Numbered from the stretch's first letter, positions 19,546 through 31,944 are shown. The stretch: 64,000 bases of DNA from Hyperoodon ampullatus (GCA_949752795.1 OX457061.1:46408338-46472337); one strand, 5' to 3'. Notes: generated by a model not told the origin, from the letters alone. Made by a program: numbers and translations.

Positions 19546-21235
19546 TGCTAAAATTCCAGGGGGACGTTTACTCCTTTTGCTGAATTCTTCCTCCTCACCC
19601 AGGAAATGCTGGTCAGGGGAGGAGGACGAGGCTACCCTAGGGAATCAGGCCCCCGGTACTTGAATGTTTGGCTCAGCTCTAATTTATTTGAAAGGCTTTC
19701 TGTGGCTGCTAAGCTCTGTATTTTTTGAACACTGGGGCCCTGGTAGTGGGAAGTAAGGCGGGTACCGGTGGGATGTTTATAAGTTTTGCTGGACAATTTC
19801 CATTTCGTAAGCCCAGTCTCCTTTCTGGAGGTTGCCGTGGTCCAGAGCAGCAGGAGTATGTCCTGGGAAGTGGAGGCCACAGAGGTGAGAGCAAACCCTG
19901 CTCCAGCTCTGACCCGGGACCGTCGCTTTCTCCCTGGATGCCCTTGAAAGACTACTAAAACCTGACAGTTTGGCCCAGCAATCAGCAAACCGGCAAGTGC
20001 CAGGCCCCAGTGAGGATCCTTGCTTCCTCCCAAGATAGGAGATAAATGGGCAGTTTGTGTCCCCATAAAAGTTCCGCCACTCAGGGTGGAGCCTCTGCCA
20101 TAGGCTCCCACTGATGGTGCTGTTCCCCAGGGCTCGGGTGTAAATCTGAGCCATTTCCTTCTCCAGTTTCCCACATGTGACTAGCCTTTGTCTAATTTCA
20201 CCACCATGGGCAGCTGGGGAGGGTTCCCTGCACAATAAATCTTTCATTGGGAAGGTGGTTTTATCATTAGAAAGGATGATGCTAGAAAAAGAGAGGATGT
20301 CAGTGACTAATGTGTTCAGGGCTGATGAAAGGAAGGGCTCAGGGTGAGAAGAAAGGGATGAGGCTGGGATCGCAGAGCAGGGTTGAGGAGGTGTGGGTGG
20401 AGAGAGTCATGGAGACATGCCAGGAATGCCAGTGCAAGGCCTGATGGCAGAAGAGCATGAAAGAGCGTCCTGGTGAGAAGAGAAATCAGGATACGTGGTG
20501 TGGTTCCCTCTCCTCTCCTGAGGACTGGCTGTGGTCTGCTTGGACATTAGCTCCACCGTTGTGTGGAGGCTACTGGATGCACTGGTTTCAGGTCTCGGAT
20601 CCAGTCACAGCAGCAACACCAGAAGTGGGGATGGAAGGGCAGCAGGGGCAGTCGTCTCATGGAAGGATGTCCAGGGCACCCTAGTGTGTAGTGTCTGAAG
20701 GGGAAGGACTTAATTAATAGCATCTACTCTGACTGAACCCAAAGCATCCTCCAGCCTTCATTCCTGCAGGGACCTTTCCTGCTCCCAGGCTCCCCCTCAA
20801 CGCTCATTTTTGAGACAGCATCAGCATTTCCAGGGCAGTGAAGGCCAAAGCCACCAGTTGGGCTGCAACACTGAGTGGTATTGGATATCCCAGATTACCC
20901 TAACTCTGGCTGGTCTAGTCCTAGAAGCAGAGGAAGGCCAGGAAAATGTTCCCTGGAGCCCACGGCCTCCACGGTCTCCTGGCCACCACTCTCTTCAGGG
21001 CCATGCTACTCTAAATAGTTGATGATCTTGCTGCCTCCACTTCCTTGATTCCCATTCTTCTGGCACTCTACAGTGTAGCTTCTGTCCCACCTCACCCCAC
21101 TGCACTGAAACTGCTCCTACTAATGGGATCAGCAATCTGAAGCCAAATCCAGGGGCCATTTCCCAGTTCTTACTTTTTCTTTAAATTTTTCATTTACCTG
21201 TTGATTACAATTGTTTCTTCTTGAAAAATCTCAAC
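19546..21235. other. Intergenic, no gene recognised
   Basis: About 1.7 kb of mainly unique sequence. Two - strand open frames of 180 and 156 codons (19,632-20,247) overlap in different frames and have no recognisable motif. They look like chance frames, not exons. Confidence 0.5.
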
Positions 21236-21239
21236 TCTA

Positions 21240-21430
21240 GGGCTTCCTAACTAGGGATCCATGAGAGATTGTCTTAAGGAAGAAACAACATGCAGTCTTA
21301 AAATTTTTTATACCAAGTGTTGTACAAATCTGCATCTTTCTAGGGAGGATGGTCCAGGGCATTCATTGGATTCTCAAAAGGGATCAGTGATCTGCCAAAA
21401 TGTCAAGAACCAGTGCCCTTGAAATCTGTA
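21240..21430. mobile_element. Possible hAT-type DNA transposon fragment
   Basis: 'aactagggatccatgagaga' and 'ttctcaaaagggatcagtga' followed by 'aaccagtgccc' resemble an old non-autonomous hAT element. Family assignment was not possible by eye. Confidence 0.35.
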
Positions 21431-21840
21431 TTTGTTAGAATTAGGTTCTGCTGGCAGTGATCCAAGATAACCGTGGTTGATTTGTTCTTCATGTATACAG
21501 AATCAGTCATCAGAGCTGGAAGAGTGACTCTTTCTAGCTCTGCTCTGCCAACACCAGGGTGTAGTCCTCAACTTCATAGTCCAAGATGGTGCTCCAAGCA
21601 GCATGTTGGAAGGAGGGACAAAGAAGAATATAAAGGACATGCTCCTGCTGTCTCTCAAAGATTCCCAGGAGCTGCTATGTGACACTTTCGCTTTTATATT
21701 ATTGGCCCAAACTTAATCTCATGGGTCATATCTATCTGCAGAGAGGCTGGGAAATGTCCTTATACTGGGTAATCTATTGCTATGGATGAAAGGGAGAATA
21801 GATATTGGGGGGCAGATATCAGCACCTGTCAGAGCTTCTG
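21430..21840 (+). mobile_element. Ancient interspersed repeat, same family as 14,000-14,560
   Basis: 'attggcccaaacttaatctc', 'gcagagaggctgggaaatgt' and 'agggagaatagatattgggg' match the second half of the same old repeat as the copy at 14.0-14.6 kb. Confidence 0.5.
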
Positions 21841-22244
21841 TGACACCACCAGTGGTGGATACTGTGATTCACACAATATCCCTTTCTACTTCCTTCTAGT
21901 TTAAGCTGGGAAGACACACTACCTAGATTCCCTTGCAGCTGGCATTGCAAATGTGATTTAGGAATTGCTAATTAAATGAACTTACACAGGACGTGAACCT
22001 GGAGTTAAGTGGAGAGAAGGGGCAGGTGAGGCATCAGTTTTGCAGGTGTGGATTGTGGCAGACTTGTTTTCTGGTCACTACTTTCCTGGTTTAGCAGCTT
22101 CCTGTAGCAGAGTGGTCGTGGCTTCTTTCCTGATCGTGATGACAGAGGCATGATGATCCTGAGGGCTTACAGTTATCTCTGGAAGCTTCATTTTAAGTCT
22201 ACTCCTCCAGGCCTTCCAGCAATATTGTGAGCCAAACCTTGGCA

Positions 22245-22363
22245 AATTTTAATGTTCATATTGGCCTGAGGATCCAGCTAAAGGGTAGATTCTGATTCAG
22301 TAGATCTGGAGTGAGATCTCAGATTCTACATGTCTCACAAGCTCCTGGGTAATATCTGATGGT
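22245..22363 (-). mobile_element. MER5A-type hAT fragment
   Basis: 'agattctgattcagtagatc' and 'tctacatgtctcacaagctc' match MER5A. The copy ends near the SINE insertion at 22,378. Confidence 0.65.
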
Positions 22364-22377
22364 TAGGATGAATTTTT

Positions 22378-22486
22378 TATTTCTGCACCTCGCAGCTTGT
22401 GGGATCTTTAGTTCCCTGACCAGGGATTGAACCCGGGTCCTCGGCAATGAAAGTGCAGAGGCCTAACCACTGGACCCCCAGGGACC
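22378..22486 (-). mobile_element. Short tRNA-Glu-type SINE
   Basis: 'cctcgcagcttgtgggatct', 'gattgaacccgggtcctcgg' and 'ccactggacccccaggga' are a short SINE in reverse. The duplication TAGGATGAATTTTT at 22,364-22,377 and TAGGATGGATTTTT at 22,487-22,500 has one mismatch. Confidence 0.88.
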
Positions 22487-25400
22487 TAGGATGGATTTTT
22501 AGTAGTTCAGTCCTAAAGTGTCCTCTGCTTACCTACATCTGATTGTAAATTCATTTCTGCTTTAACTACCTAATGATGGTTTCTGATTCTCGTAATTCTG
22601 TGATTGTTTCTTCCTTGTCTCTTTTAAGAGATCTTCTTCCTGTGTATTTTAAAAAATCTTTATTTATTTTTTATACAGCAGGTTCTTATTAGTTATCTGT
22701 TTTATACATATTAGTGTATCTATGTCAATGCCAATCTCCCAATTCATCCCACAACCATCACTCCCCACCCGCCCCCTCTTTCCCACCTTGGTGTTCCTAC
22801 GTTTGTTCTCTACATCTGTGTCTCTATTTATGCCTTGCAAACTGGTTCATCTGCACCATTTTTCTAGATTCCACATATATGCATTAATATACAATATTTG
22901 CTTTTCTTTTTCTGACTTACGTCACTCTGTATGATACTCTCTATGTCCATCCACGTCTCTACAAATGACCCGATTTCGTTCCTTTATGGTTGAGTACTAT
23001 TCCGTTGTATATATGTACCACATCGTCTTTATCCATTCATCTGTCGATGAACATTTAGGTTGCTTCCATGACCTGGCTATTGTAAACAGTGCTGTGATGA
23101 TCACTGGGGTGCATGTGTCTTTTTCAATTATGGTTTTCTCTGGGTATACGCCCAGTAGTGGGATTGCTGGGTCTTATGGTAGCTCTATTTTTAGTTTTTT
23201 AAGGAACCTTCATATTGTTCTCCATAGTGGCTGTATCAATTTACATTCCCACCAACAGTGCAGAGGGTTCCCTTTTCTCCACACCCTCTCCAGCATTTGT
23301 TGTTTGTAGATTTTCTGATGATGCCCATTCTAACTGGTGTGAGGTGATACCTCATTGTAGTTTTGATTTGCATTTCTCTAATAATTAGTGATGTTGAGCA
23401 GCTTTTCATGTGCCTCTTGGCCATCTATATGTCTTCTTTGGAGAAATGTCTATTTAGGTCTTCTGCCCACTTTTTGATTGGGTTGTTTGTTTTTTTAATA
23501 TTGAGCTGCATGAGCTGTTTATATATTTTGGAGATTAATCCTTTGTCCATTGATTCATTTGCAAATATTTTCTCCCATTCTGAAGGTTGTCTTTTCATCT
23601 TGTTTATAGTTTCCTTTGCTGTGCAAAAGCTTTTAAGTTTCATTAGGTCCCATTTGTTTATTTTTGTTTTTATTTTCATTACTCTAGGAGGTGGGTCAAA
23701 AAAGACCTTGCTGTGATCTATGTCAAAGAGTGTTCTTCCTGTGTTTTCCTCTAAGAGTTTTATAGTGTCCAGTCTTACATTTAGGTCTTTAGTCCATTTT
23801 GAGTTTATTTTTGTGAATGGTGTTAGGGAGTGTTCGAATTTCATTCTTTTACATGTAGCTGTCTGCTTTTCCCAGCACCACTTATTGAAGAGACTGTCTT
23901 TTCTCCACTGTATATCCTTGCCTCCTCTGTCATAGATTAGTTGACCATAGGTGCGTGGGTTTATCTCTGGGGTTTCTATCCTGTTCCATTGATCTATATT
24001 TCTGTTTTTGTGCCAGTACCATATTGTCTTGATTACTGTAGCTTTGTAGTATAGTCTGAAGTCAGGAAGTCTGATTCCTCCAGCTCTGTTTTTTTCCCTC
24101 AAGATTGCTTTGGTATTTGGGGTCTTTTGTGTCTCCACACAAATTTTAAGATTTTTTGTTCTAATTCTGCGAAAAATGCCATTGGTAATTTGATAGGGAT
24201 TGCATTGAATCTGTAGATTGCTTTGGGCAGTATAGTCATTTTTGCAATATTGATTCTTCCAGTCCAAGAACATGGTATATCTCTCCATCTGTTTCTGTCA
24301 TCTTTGATTTCTTTCATCAGTGTCTTATAGTTTTCTGAGTACAGGTCTTTTACCTCCTTAGGTAGGTTTATTCCTAGGTATTTTATTCTTTTTGTTGCAA
24401 TGGTGAATGGGATTGTTTCCTTAATTTCTCTTTCTGATCTTTCATCGTTAGTGTATAGGAATGCAAGAGATTTCTATGCGTTAATTTTGTATCCTGCTAC
24501 TTTACCAAATTCATTGATTAGCTCTAGTAGTTTACTGGTGGCATCTTTAGGATTATCTATGTATAGTATCATGTCATCTGCAAACAGTAACAGTTTTACT
24601 TCTTCTTTTCCAATTTGTATTCCTTTTATTTCCTTTTCTTCTCTGATTGCTGTGGCTAGGACTTCCAAAACTATGTTGAATAATAGTGGCAAGAGTGGAC
24701 ATCCTTGTCTTATTCCTGATCTTAGAGGAAATGCGTTCAGATTTTCACCATTGAGAATGATGTTTGTTGTGGGTTTGTCATATATGACCTTTATTATGTT
24801 GAGATAAGTTCCCTCTATGCCCACTTTCCGGAGAGTTTTTATCATAAATGGTGTTGAATTTTGTCAAAAGCTTTTTCTGCATCTATTGAGATGATCGTAT
24901 GGTTTTTATTCTTCAATTTGTTAATATGGTGTATCACACTGATTGATTTGCGTATATTGAAGAATCCTTGCATCCCTGGGATCAATCCCACTTGATCGTG
25001 GTGTATGATCCTTTTAATGTGTTGTTGGATTCTGTTTGCTAGTATTTTGTTGAGGATTTTTGCATCTATATTCATCAGTGATATCAATCTGTAATTTTCT
25101 TTTTTTGTAGTATCTTTGTCTGGCTTTGGTATCAGGATGATGGTGGCCTCGTAGAATGAGTTTGGGAGTGTCCCTTCCTCTGCAATGTTTGGAAGAGTTT
25201 GAGAATGGTGGATGTTAGCTCTTCTCTAAATGTTTGATAGAATTCACCTGTGAAGCCATCTGGTCCTGGACTTTTGTTTGTTGGAAGATTTTTAATCACA
25301 GGTTCAATTTCATTACTTGTGATTGATCGGTTCATATTTTCTATTTCTTCCTGGTTCAGTCTTGGAAGGTTATACTTTTCTAAGAATTTGTCCATTTTTT

Positions 25401-25597
25401 CCCGGTTGTCCATTTTATTGGCATAGAGTTGCTTGTAGTATTCTCTTAGGATGCTTTGTATTTCTGCGGTGTCCATTGTAACTTTTCCTTTTTCATTCCT
25501 AATTTTAATGATTTGATTCCTCTATTTTTCTTGATGAGTCTGGCTAAAGGTTTATCAATTTTGTTTATCTTCTCACAGAACCAGCTTTTAGTTTTAT

Positions 25598-25605
<8 letters not shown>

Positions 25606-25631
<26 letters not shown>

Positions 25632-25822
25632 TGGTACGCGGGCCTCTCACTGTTGTGGCCTCTCCCGTTGCGGAGCACAGGCTCCGGATGCGCAGGCTCA
25701 GCAGCCATGGCTCACGGGCCCAGCCGCTCCGCGGCATATGGGATCCTCCCAGACCGGGGCACGAACCCGTATCCCCTGCATCGGCAGGCGGACTCTCAAC
25801 CACTGCGCCACCAGGGAGGCCC
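25606..25822 (-). mobile_element. CHR-2-like SINE inside the L1
   Basis: The 16-bp TSD AGTTTTATTGATTTTT is perfect at 25,590-25,605 and 25,823-25,838. The body runs from a long T-tract through 'gtggtacgcgggcctctcac' to 'ccagggaggccc'. The insertion splits L1 ORF2 and post-dates the L1. Confidence 0.95.
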
Positions 25823-26516
25823 AGTTTTATTGATTTTTGCTATTGTTTTCTTTGTTTCTATTTCATTTATTTCTGCTCTGATCTTTATGATTTCTTTTCT
25901 TCTACTAACTTTGGATTTTAATTGTTCTTCTTTCTAAAGTTCCTTTAGGTGTAAGGTTAGATTGTTTATTTGAGATTTTTCTTGTTTCTTGAGGTAGGAT
26001 TGTATTGCTATAAACTTCCCTCTTAGAACTGCTTTTGCTGCATCCCATAGGTTTTGGATCTTTGTGTTTTCATTGTCATTTGTCTCTAGGTATTTTTTGA
26101 TTTCCTCTTTGATTTCTTCAGTGATCTCTTGGTTTCTCAGTAATATATTGTTTAGCCTCCATGTATTTGTTTTTTTTATGTTTTTTTCCCTGTAATTTAT
26201 ATCTAATCTCATAACGTTATGGTGGGAAAAGATGCTTGATATGATTTCAATTTTCTTAATTTTACTGAGTCTTGATCTGTGACCCAGGATGTGATCTATC
26301 CTGGAAAATGTTCTGTGAGCACTTAGAAGGAAGTGTAATCTGCTGTTTTCAGATGGAATGTCCTATAAATATCAATCAATTAAATCTATCTGGTCTATTG
26401 TGTCATTTAAAGCTTGCGTTTCCTTATTAATTTTCTATCTGGATGATCTGTCCATTGGTGTAAGTGAGGTGTTAAAGTCCCCCACTATTACTGTGTTACT
26501 GCCGATTTCCTCTTTT

Positions 26517-26720
26517 TTTTTTTTTTTTGTGGTACGCGGGCCTCTCACTGTTGTGGCCTCTCCCGTTGCGGAGCACAGGCTCCAGGCGCGAAGGCTCAGC
26601 GGCCATGGCTCACGGGCCCAGCCACTCTGTGGCATGTGGGATATTCCCACACCGGGGCATGAACCCATGTCCCCTGCATCGACAGGCGGACTCTCAACCA
26701 CTGCACCACCAGGGAAGCCC
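26517..26720 (-). mobile_element. CHR-2-like SINE inside the L1
   Basis: The 14-bp TSD CGATTTCCTCTTTT is perfect at 26,503-26,516 and 26,721-26,734. A short GC-rich CHR copy in reverse that splits ORF2. Confidence 0.95.
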
Positions 26721-26922
26721 CGATTTCCTCTTTTATAGCTGTTAGCACTTGCCTTATGTATTGAGGTGCTCCTATGTTGGGTGCATATATATTTACAGTT
26801 GTTATATCTTCTTCTTGGATTGATCCCTTGATCATTATGTAGTGTCCTTCCTTGTCTCTTGTAGCATTATTTTAAATTCTATTTTATTTGATATGAGTAT
26901 TGCTACTCCAGCTCTCTCTTTT

Positions 26923-27222
26923 TAAATATATTTATTTATTTATTTGGCAGAGTTAGGTCTTTGTTGCGGGGCATGGGCTTTCTCTAGTTGCAGTGAGTGG
27001 GGGCTACTCTTTGTTACGGTGCACAGGCTTCTTGTGGAGCACAGGCTCTAGGTGTGCAGGCTTCAGTAGTTGTGGCTCACAGGCTCTAGAGCGCAGGCTC
27101 AGTAGTTGTGGCTCACAGGCTTAGCTGCTCCACAGCATGTGGGATCTTCCCAGACCAGGGCTTGAACCAGTGTCCCCTGCATTGGCAGGGAGATTTTTAA
27201 CCACTGTGCCACTAGGGAAGCC
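26923..27222 (-). mobile_element. CHR-1-like SINE inside the L1
   Basis: A TTTATTTATTTATT tail, then a long CHR body with a small internal deletion, ending 'ccactagggaagcc'. The flanks share CTCCAGCT (26,906-26,913 and 27,223-27,230) followed by a CT/T-rich run that has diverged. It is the third SINE in the same L1. Confidence 0.88.
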
Positions 27223-27493
27223 CTCCAGCTTTCTTTTGATTTCCATTTGCATGGAATATATTTTTCCATTCCCTCACTTTCAGTCGGTATGTGTCCCTAG
27301 GTCTGAAGTGGGTCTCTTGTAGACAACATATGTATAGGTCTTGTTTTTGTATCCATTCAGCGAGCCTCTTTTTGTTGGAGCATTTAATGCATTCACATTT
27401 AAGGTAATTATCCATATGTATGTTCCTATTACCATTTTCTTAACTGTTTTGGGTTTGTTTTTGTAGGTCCTTTTCTCCTCTTGTGTTTCCCAC

Positions 27494-28410
27494 TTAGAGA
27501 AGTTCCTTTAGCATTTGCTGTAGAGCTGGTTTGGTGGTGCTGAATTCTGTTAGCTTTTGCTTGTCTGTAAAGCTTTTGATTTCTGCATCGAATCTGAATG
27601 AGATCCTTGCCAGGTAGAGTAATGTTGGTTGTAGGTTCTTCCCTTTCATCACTTTAAATATATCGTGCCACTCCCTTCTGGCTTGTAGAGTTTCTGCTGA
27701 GAAATCAGCTGTTAACCTTATGGGAGTTCCCTTGTATGTTGTCATTTTTCCCTTGTTGCTTTTAATAATTTTTCTTTGTCTTTAATTTTCGTCTGTTTGA
27801 TTACTGTGTGTCTCAGTGTGTTTCTCCTTGGGTTTATCCTGCCTGGGACTGTCTGTGCTTCCTGGACTTGGGTGGCTCTTTCCTTTCCCATGTTAGGGAG
27901 TTTTCGACTATAATCTCTTCAAATATTTTCTTGGGTCCTTTCTCTCTCTCTTCTCCTTCTGGGACACCTATAATGTTGGTGCGTTTAATGTTGTCCCAGA
28001 GGTCTCTTAAGCTGTCTTCATTTCTTTTCATTCTTTTCTCTTTATTCTGTTCTGTGGCAGTGAATTCTACCATTCTGTCTTCCAGGTCACTTATGCGTTC
28101 TTCTGCTTCAGTTATTCTGCTATTGATTCCTTCTAGTGTATTTTTCATTTCAGTCATTGTATTGTTCATCTCCGTTTGTTTGTTCTTTAATTCTTCTAGG
28201 TGTTTGCTCTTTAATTCTTCTAGGTCTTTGTTAAACATTTCTTGCATCTTCTAGATATTTGCCTCCATTCTTTGTCCAAGGTCCTGGATCACCTTCACTA
28301 TCATTATTTGGAATTCTTTCTCTGGAAGGTTGCCTATCTCCACTTCATTTAATTTTTTTTCTGGGGTTTATCTCATCCTTCATCTGGTAGATAGTCCCCT
28401 GCCTTTTCAT
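27494..28410 (-). pseudogene. L1 ORF1 remnant (coiled coil, RNA-binding)
   Basis: A start codon lies at about 28,408-28,410. The frame is interrupted soon after by an in-frame stop, then reopens at 28,247. The coiled-coil part is rich in E, K and L heptads (27,834-28,247) with 'MEFTATEQN'-type text. The C-terminal RNA-binding domain is at 27,494-27,745 ('LTADFSAETLQARREW'). ORF1p normally coats L1 RNA as a trimer. This copy is inactivated by frameshifts. Confidence 0.85.
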
Positions 28411-29305
28411 TTTGTCTATCTTTCTGTGAATGTGATTTTTACTCCACAGGCTGCAGGACTGTAGTTCTCCTTTCTTCTGCTCTCTGCCCTCTGGTGGATG
28501 AGGCTATCTAAGAGGCTTGTGCAAGTTTCCTGATGGAAGGGACTGGTGGTGGGTAGAGGTGGGTGTTGCTCTGTTTGGCAGCTATCAGTAAAATTTTAAT
28601 CCGCTTGTCTGCTGATGGGTGGGGCTGAGTTTCTTCCCTGTTGGTTGTTTAGCCTGAGGTGACCCAGCACCTGAGCCCATAGGCTCTTTGGTGGGGCTAA
28701 TGGCAGACTCTGGGAGGGCTCACACCAAGGAGTACTTCCCAGAACTTCTGCTGCCAGTGTCCTCGTCCCGTGAGCCACAGCCGCCCCCTGCCTCTGCAGG
28801 AGACCCTCCAACACTAGCAGTTAGGTCTGGCTCAGTCTCCTATGGGGTCACTGATCCTTCCCCCTGATGCACACACTACTTTGTGTGTGCCCTCCAAGAG
28901 TGGAGTCTCTGTTTCCCCCAGTCCTGTCGAAGTCCTGCAATCAAATCCCACTAGCCTTCAAAGTCTGATTCTCTGGGAATTCCTCCTCCTGTTACCAGAC
29001 CCCCAGGTTGGGAAGCCTGATGTGGGGCTCAGAACCTTTACTGCAGTGGGTGGACTTCTGTGGTATAATTGTTCTCCAGTTTGTGAGTCACCCACCCAGT
29101 GGTTATGGGATTTGATTTTATTGTGATTGTGCCCTTCCTACAGTCTCATTGTGCCTTCTCCTTTGTCTTTGGATGTGGGGTATCTTTTTTGGTGAGTTCC
29201 AGTGTCTTCCTCTCGATGATTGCTCAGCAGTTAGTTGTGATTCCGGTGCTCTTGCAAGAGGGAGTGAGGGCATGTCCTTCTACTCCACCACCTTGAACCA
29301 ATCTG
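28411..29305 (-). promoter_or_regulatory. L1 5' UTR (internal promoter region)
   Basis: About 0.9 kb upstream of ORF1 within the same element, moderately GC-rich compared with the ORFs and starting at the 5' TSD. In L1 elements the 5' UTR holds the internal Pol II promoter. Activity is not inferable here. Confidence 0.6.
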
Positions 29306-29317
29306 TTCTTCCTGTGT

Positions 29318-29654
29318 TTGTCCCTTAATACTGGTGTATCCCAAGACTCAGGATTAGGATCAAACTACAAACTCTTCCTGCGTGATCCCCTTCATTCTCC
29401 AGGCTTCAATCACTATCTGTATGTTTCTCAAATCTTTATTTACAATTTGTACTGTCTCTTGAGCCCCAGATTCTAGTATCCACAGCTGACAAGAACTGAG
29501 TTCTACAGACAAGTAGGACATGAAAGAAAGCTTCCATGGTCAAATAAGTTTGGAAAATGCTGGGTTAAATAGAATGAAATTGACTTTTTTGCTGAGGTGC
29601 TCCTAGAACTGTTAATGTGCTATTATGCATTGCAAGTGTTTAAGAGGGAGTGTG
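29318..29654. other. Intergenic, nothing recognised
   Basis: AT-rich DNA between the L1 TSD and the next SINE. No exon or repeat was assigned by eye. Confidence 0.5.
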
Positions 29655-30013
29655 GGAATTCCCTGGTGGCGCAGTGGTTAAGAGTCTGCCTGTCAATGCA
29701 GGGGACACGGGTTCAAGCCCTGGTCCGGGAAGATCCCACATGCTGCAAAGCAACTAAGCCCATGTGCCACAACTACTGAGCCTGCGCTCTAGAGCCCGCG
29801 AGCCACAACTACTGAAGCCTGCGTGCCACAACTACTGAAGCCCGCGTGCCTAGAGCCCGTGCTCTGCAACAAGAGAAACCACCGCGATGTGAAGCCCACA
29901 CACTGCAACAAAGAGTATTCCCCGCTCACTGCAACTAGAGAAAGCCCGTGTGCAGCAACAAAGACCCAACGCAGCAATAATAAAATATAAAATGAATAAA
30001 TAAATCTCAAAAA
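29655..30013 (+). mobile_element. CHR-1-like SINE
   Basis: A complete long CHR copy in sense, GGAATTCCCTGGTGGCGCAG through AATAAATAAATC plus A. The 13-bp TSD AAGAGGGAGTGTG is perfect at 29,642-29,654 and 30,014-30,026. Confidence 0.95.
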
Positions 30014-30026
30014 AAGAGGGAGTGTG

Positions 30027-30769
30027 TAATACCTCATATTTCTTAAACTTATTTGGCATCTGTATTGAACATAATCAATACATTTCCTCAGATTCTCTCA
30101 GCTCTGCCTGAGACCTGGACTCCTGACTTTTTGCTTTTCCTTAACTGTTTAACTGTAGCCAGTGGTGTAGTTCTGTGGCCAACCAGCTGCTGCTGCCTGC
30201 ATCTTGCATTGATTTCCATCCCTCCATGCCTCTCTTCCCTTTTATATCATTCTTGAGGCTTTGGTTTTGTGCCTCCATAAAAAGCCTGAGCATATAATCT
30301 TTGCCTCAGGCTCTGTTTTCTAGGGAACCTGGGCTAGTACAACCTGCAACAGACCCCCACACACACACCTTTTTCCTGGAATATTAACATCTCCTGGAAC
30401 TTGGGGTTCCTAGAACACACTTTGGAAATGCTGCATTGGTTATTTTATTTTTCCCTGGATATCTGCAGGCATCTGAGACTCAGCGTGTCCAAGTCCGAAT
30501 CAACCTGTTTTCCTTTATATCTGTTCCTCGTTTGGCCTTTCCTGTCTTAGTGACTGCATCACATTTGCTCATCACCCAAGTGACCTGGGTGTTGTTCTTC
30601 ACTCCTTCTTTTCCTCTTCCATCCAATCTGTCACCCCCTCTTGCTTCCTCCTTTCTTCTTCTCATCTAATTAACAATTATTCATTCTTAAAGAGACAGTG
30701 TAGATATCATCTTTTTACCCTGTCTCCTCAGTCTGTTGGGGTCTGGGTGATGTACCACTCTGAGTTCTC
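30027..30769. other. Intergenic, possible old repeat
   Basis: About 30,095-30,345 ('cctccataaaaagcctgagc', then 'ctagggaacctgggctagta') has the feel of an ancient dispersed repeat 3' end. The rest is unassigned. A CA run lies near 30,358. No exon was recognised. Confidence 0.4.
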
Positions 30770-30930
30770 ATAGGCCCTTAAATTGTCTCTCTTACAGCAC
30801 TTATAACACTGTATGGTAATTGATCTTTTAAAAATGAATCTGTTTTGCCCACCACCTTTGGTGTCTTATTCAATTCTTAATCCCCAGCACCTAGGATAGA
30901 GAATTTACTGATTTATTGATTGATGGGAGT
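30770..30930 (+). mobile_element. L2 LINE 3' end
   Basis: 'tctcttacagcacttataac' and 'cttaatccccagcacctagg' followed by 'ttgattgatgg' fit the L2 3' consensus in sense. Confidence 0.6.
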
Positions 30931-30982
30931 GGATGAGGCAGGTGGGAGAGAGAGAACTCCAATTTGTAAGTCCTCAGAGGGA

Positions 30983-31566
30983 GGAAAAATAATTTCCTCT
31001 CTAACTTTCTGAGTTCTTTGCTGAGACCTCTGTAATAAAAACACAGATTAACAAGAGAAAAGCAAAGAGAAGTCTATAAACATGTATACCTTATGCATAT
31101 ATGGGAGATCCCCAAGGGAAAATAAGTGACTCCCTGAGGTGGCTTAGAATTCAGGATTATATACCAGCTTAGTAGAGAAAAAAGAGGGGAAATGTAGGAC
31201 TCTCAGCAGAGAGGAAATGATTTTTAGGAAAGATGAATGGGCCCTTAGAAGAATAGATGGGAGGTATGATAATTTGTGACAAAGTGTGTCTGGATGATTT
31301 ATGGCCTCCTCTCCTCTGATAAAGAGTCAGTCTTCACTAGCTGATGCTACCCCTGGGGAATAGATTTATGACAACGGAGTTCATTTCGGAGGTTCTGTCT
31401 TCAGACAGATAAGGGGAGTTCAGAGAAAGGCCCTCCTTGCATTTGTTGTTTTTCAAGTGCTTACAGCCCAAAATAATCAATATATCAAAGCAGCATATTT
31501 TGGAGTGGCATGTCCTGAACTCCTACAGTCACATTTTGGGGTGGCATATTCTGCTACCCTTCAACC
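30983..31566 (-). mobile_element. ERVL-type LTR-like repeat, second copy
   Basis: This copy begins 'tttcctctctaactttctga', has 'acagattaacaagagaaaag' and ends 'ttttggggtggcatattctg' followed by 'ctacccttca'. It is clearly the same family as 16,857-17,385. No internal genes are present. Confidence 0.55.
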
Positions 31567-31944
31567 TCCATCTTAAGCAAAACAGAAGTATTCTGAGATG
31601 GTGAGAAGTATGCTCTACCCTGGGTTAAAGTGGCTGGAAACTACATTTTATAATTAGCTCCAAAGCACCATTCAAAGATTTTAGATAAAGCGTTCAAGCA
31701 GGACTACTGCCACACACTCCGACATAGCCAGAGGTGGCCAGCTCTCAAGGAGGCACCCACCGTAAGGATCGGCCCTTGCAGGAACTTGAGAGTGATTGCA
31801 TCCACAAATGGTGGGCCCTGGCACCTTATGTGCCTCACCCTAGTCCTTGGGCCTGCTAGCAGTTAAGCTGGGAGATTCACTGACTCATGATGAAGATCAG
31901 AAATTCATGCCTGTTGTAAAATAAAGTTCCATTTAGGGGAGTGT

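Larger units (their letters stand above)
22950..27435 (-). pseudogene. L1 ORF2 remnant (endonuclease and reverse transcriptase)
   Basis: The frame opens at an ATG whose complement is at 27,433-27,435. The endonuclease start is visible ('LAEWIQKQDLYICCLQETHF', about 27,400-27,300). The reverse transcriptase lies further on, with the catalytic FADDMILY box inside the open segment 24,474-24,845 and flanking pieces at 24,842-25,087 and 25,132-25,476. The C-terminal part is in 23,425-24,288. Three SINE insertions plus many stops and shifts break it. The 3' limit is approximate. An intact ORF2 protein nicks target DNA and copies L1 RNA. Confidence 0.85.
22646..29305 (-). mobile_element. Near full-length L1 LINE with TSDs, three SINEs inside
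   Basis: In - sense the element starts next to 29,305 with a 5' UTR ('ttcaaggtggtggagtagaa'). It runs through ORF1 and ORF2 and ends in an A-rich 3' tail near 22,646. The 12-bp duplication TTCTTCCTGTGT lies at 22,634-22,645 and 29,306-29,317, so the insertion is complete at both ends, which is rare because most L1 copies are 5'-truncated. Net of the CHR SINEs at 25,606, 26,517 and 26,923 it is about 5.9 kb. The ORFs carry stops and frameshifts, so it is dead. Confidence 0.9.

Noticed and set aside
19632..20247. 180- and 156-codon overlapping - strand frames
   Set aside because: Two frames over the same bases with no motif. They look like chance.
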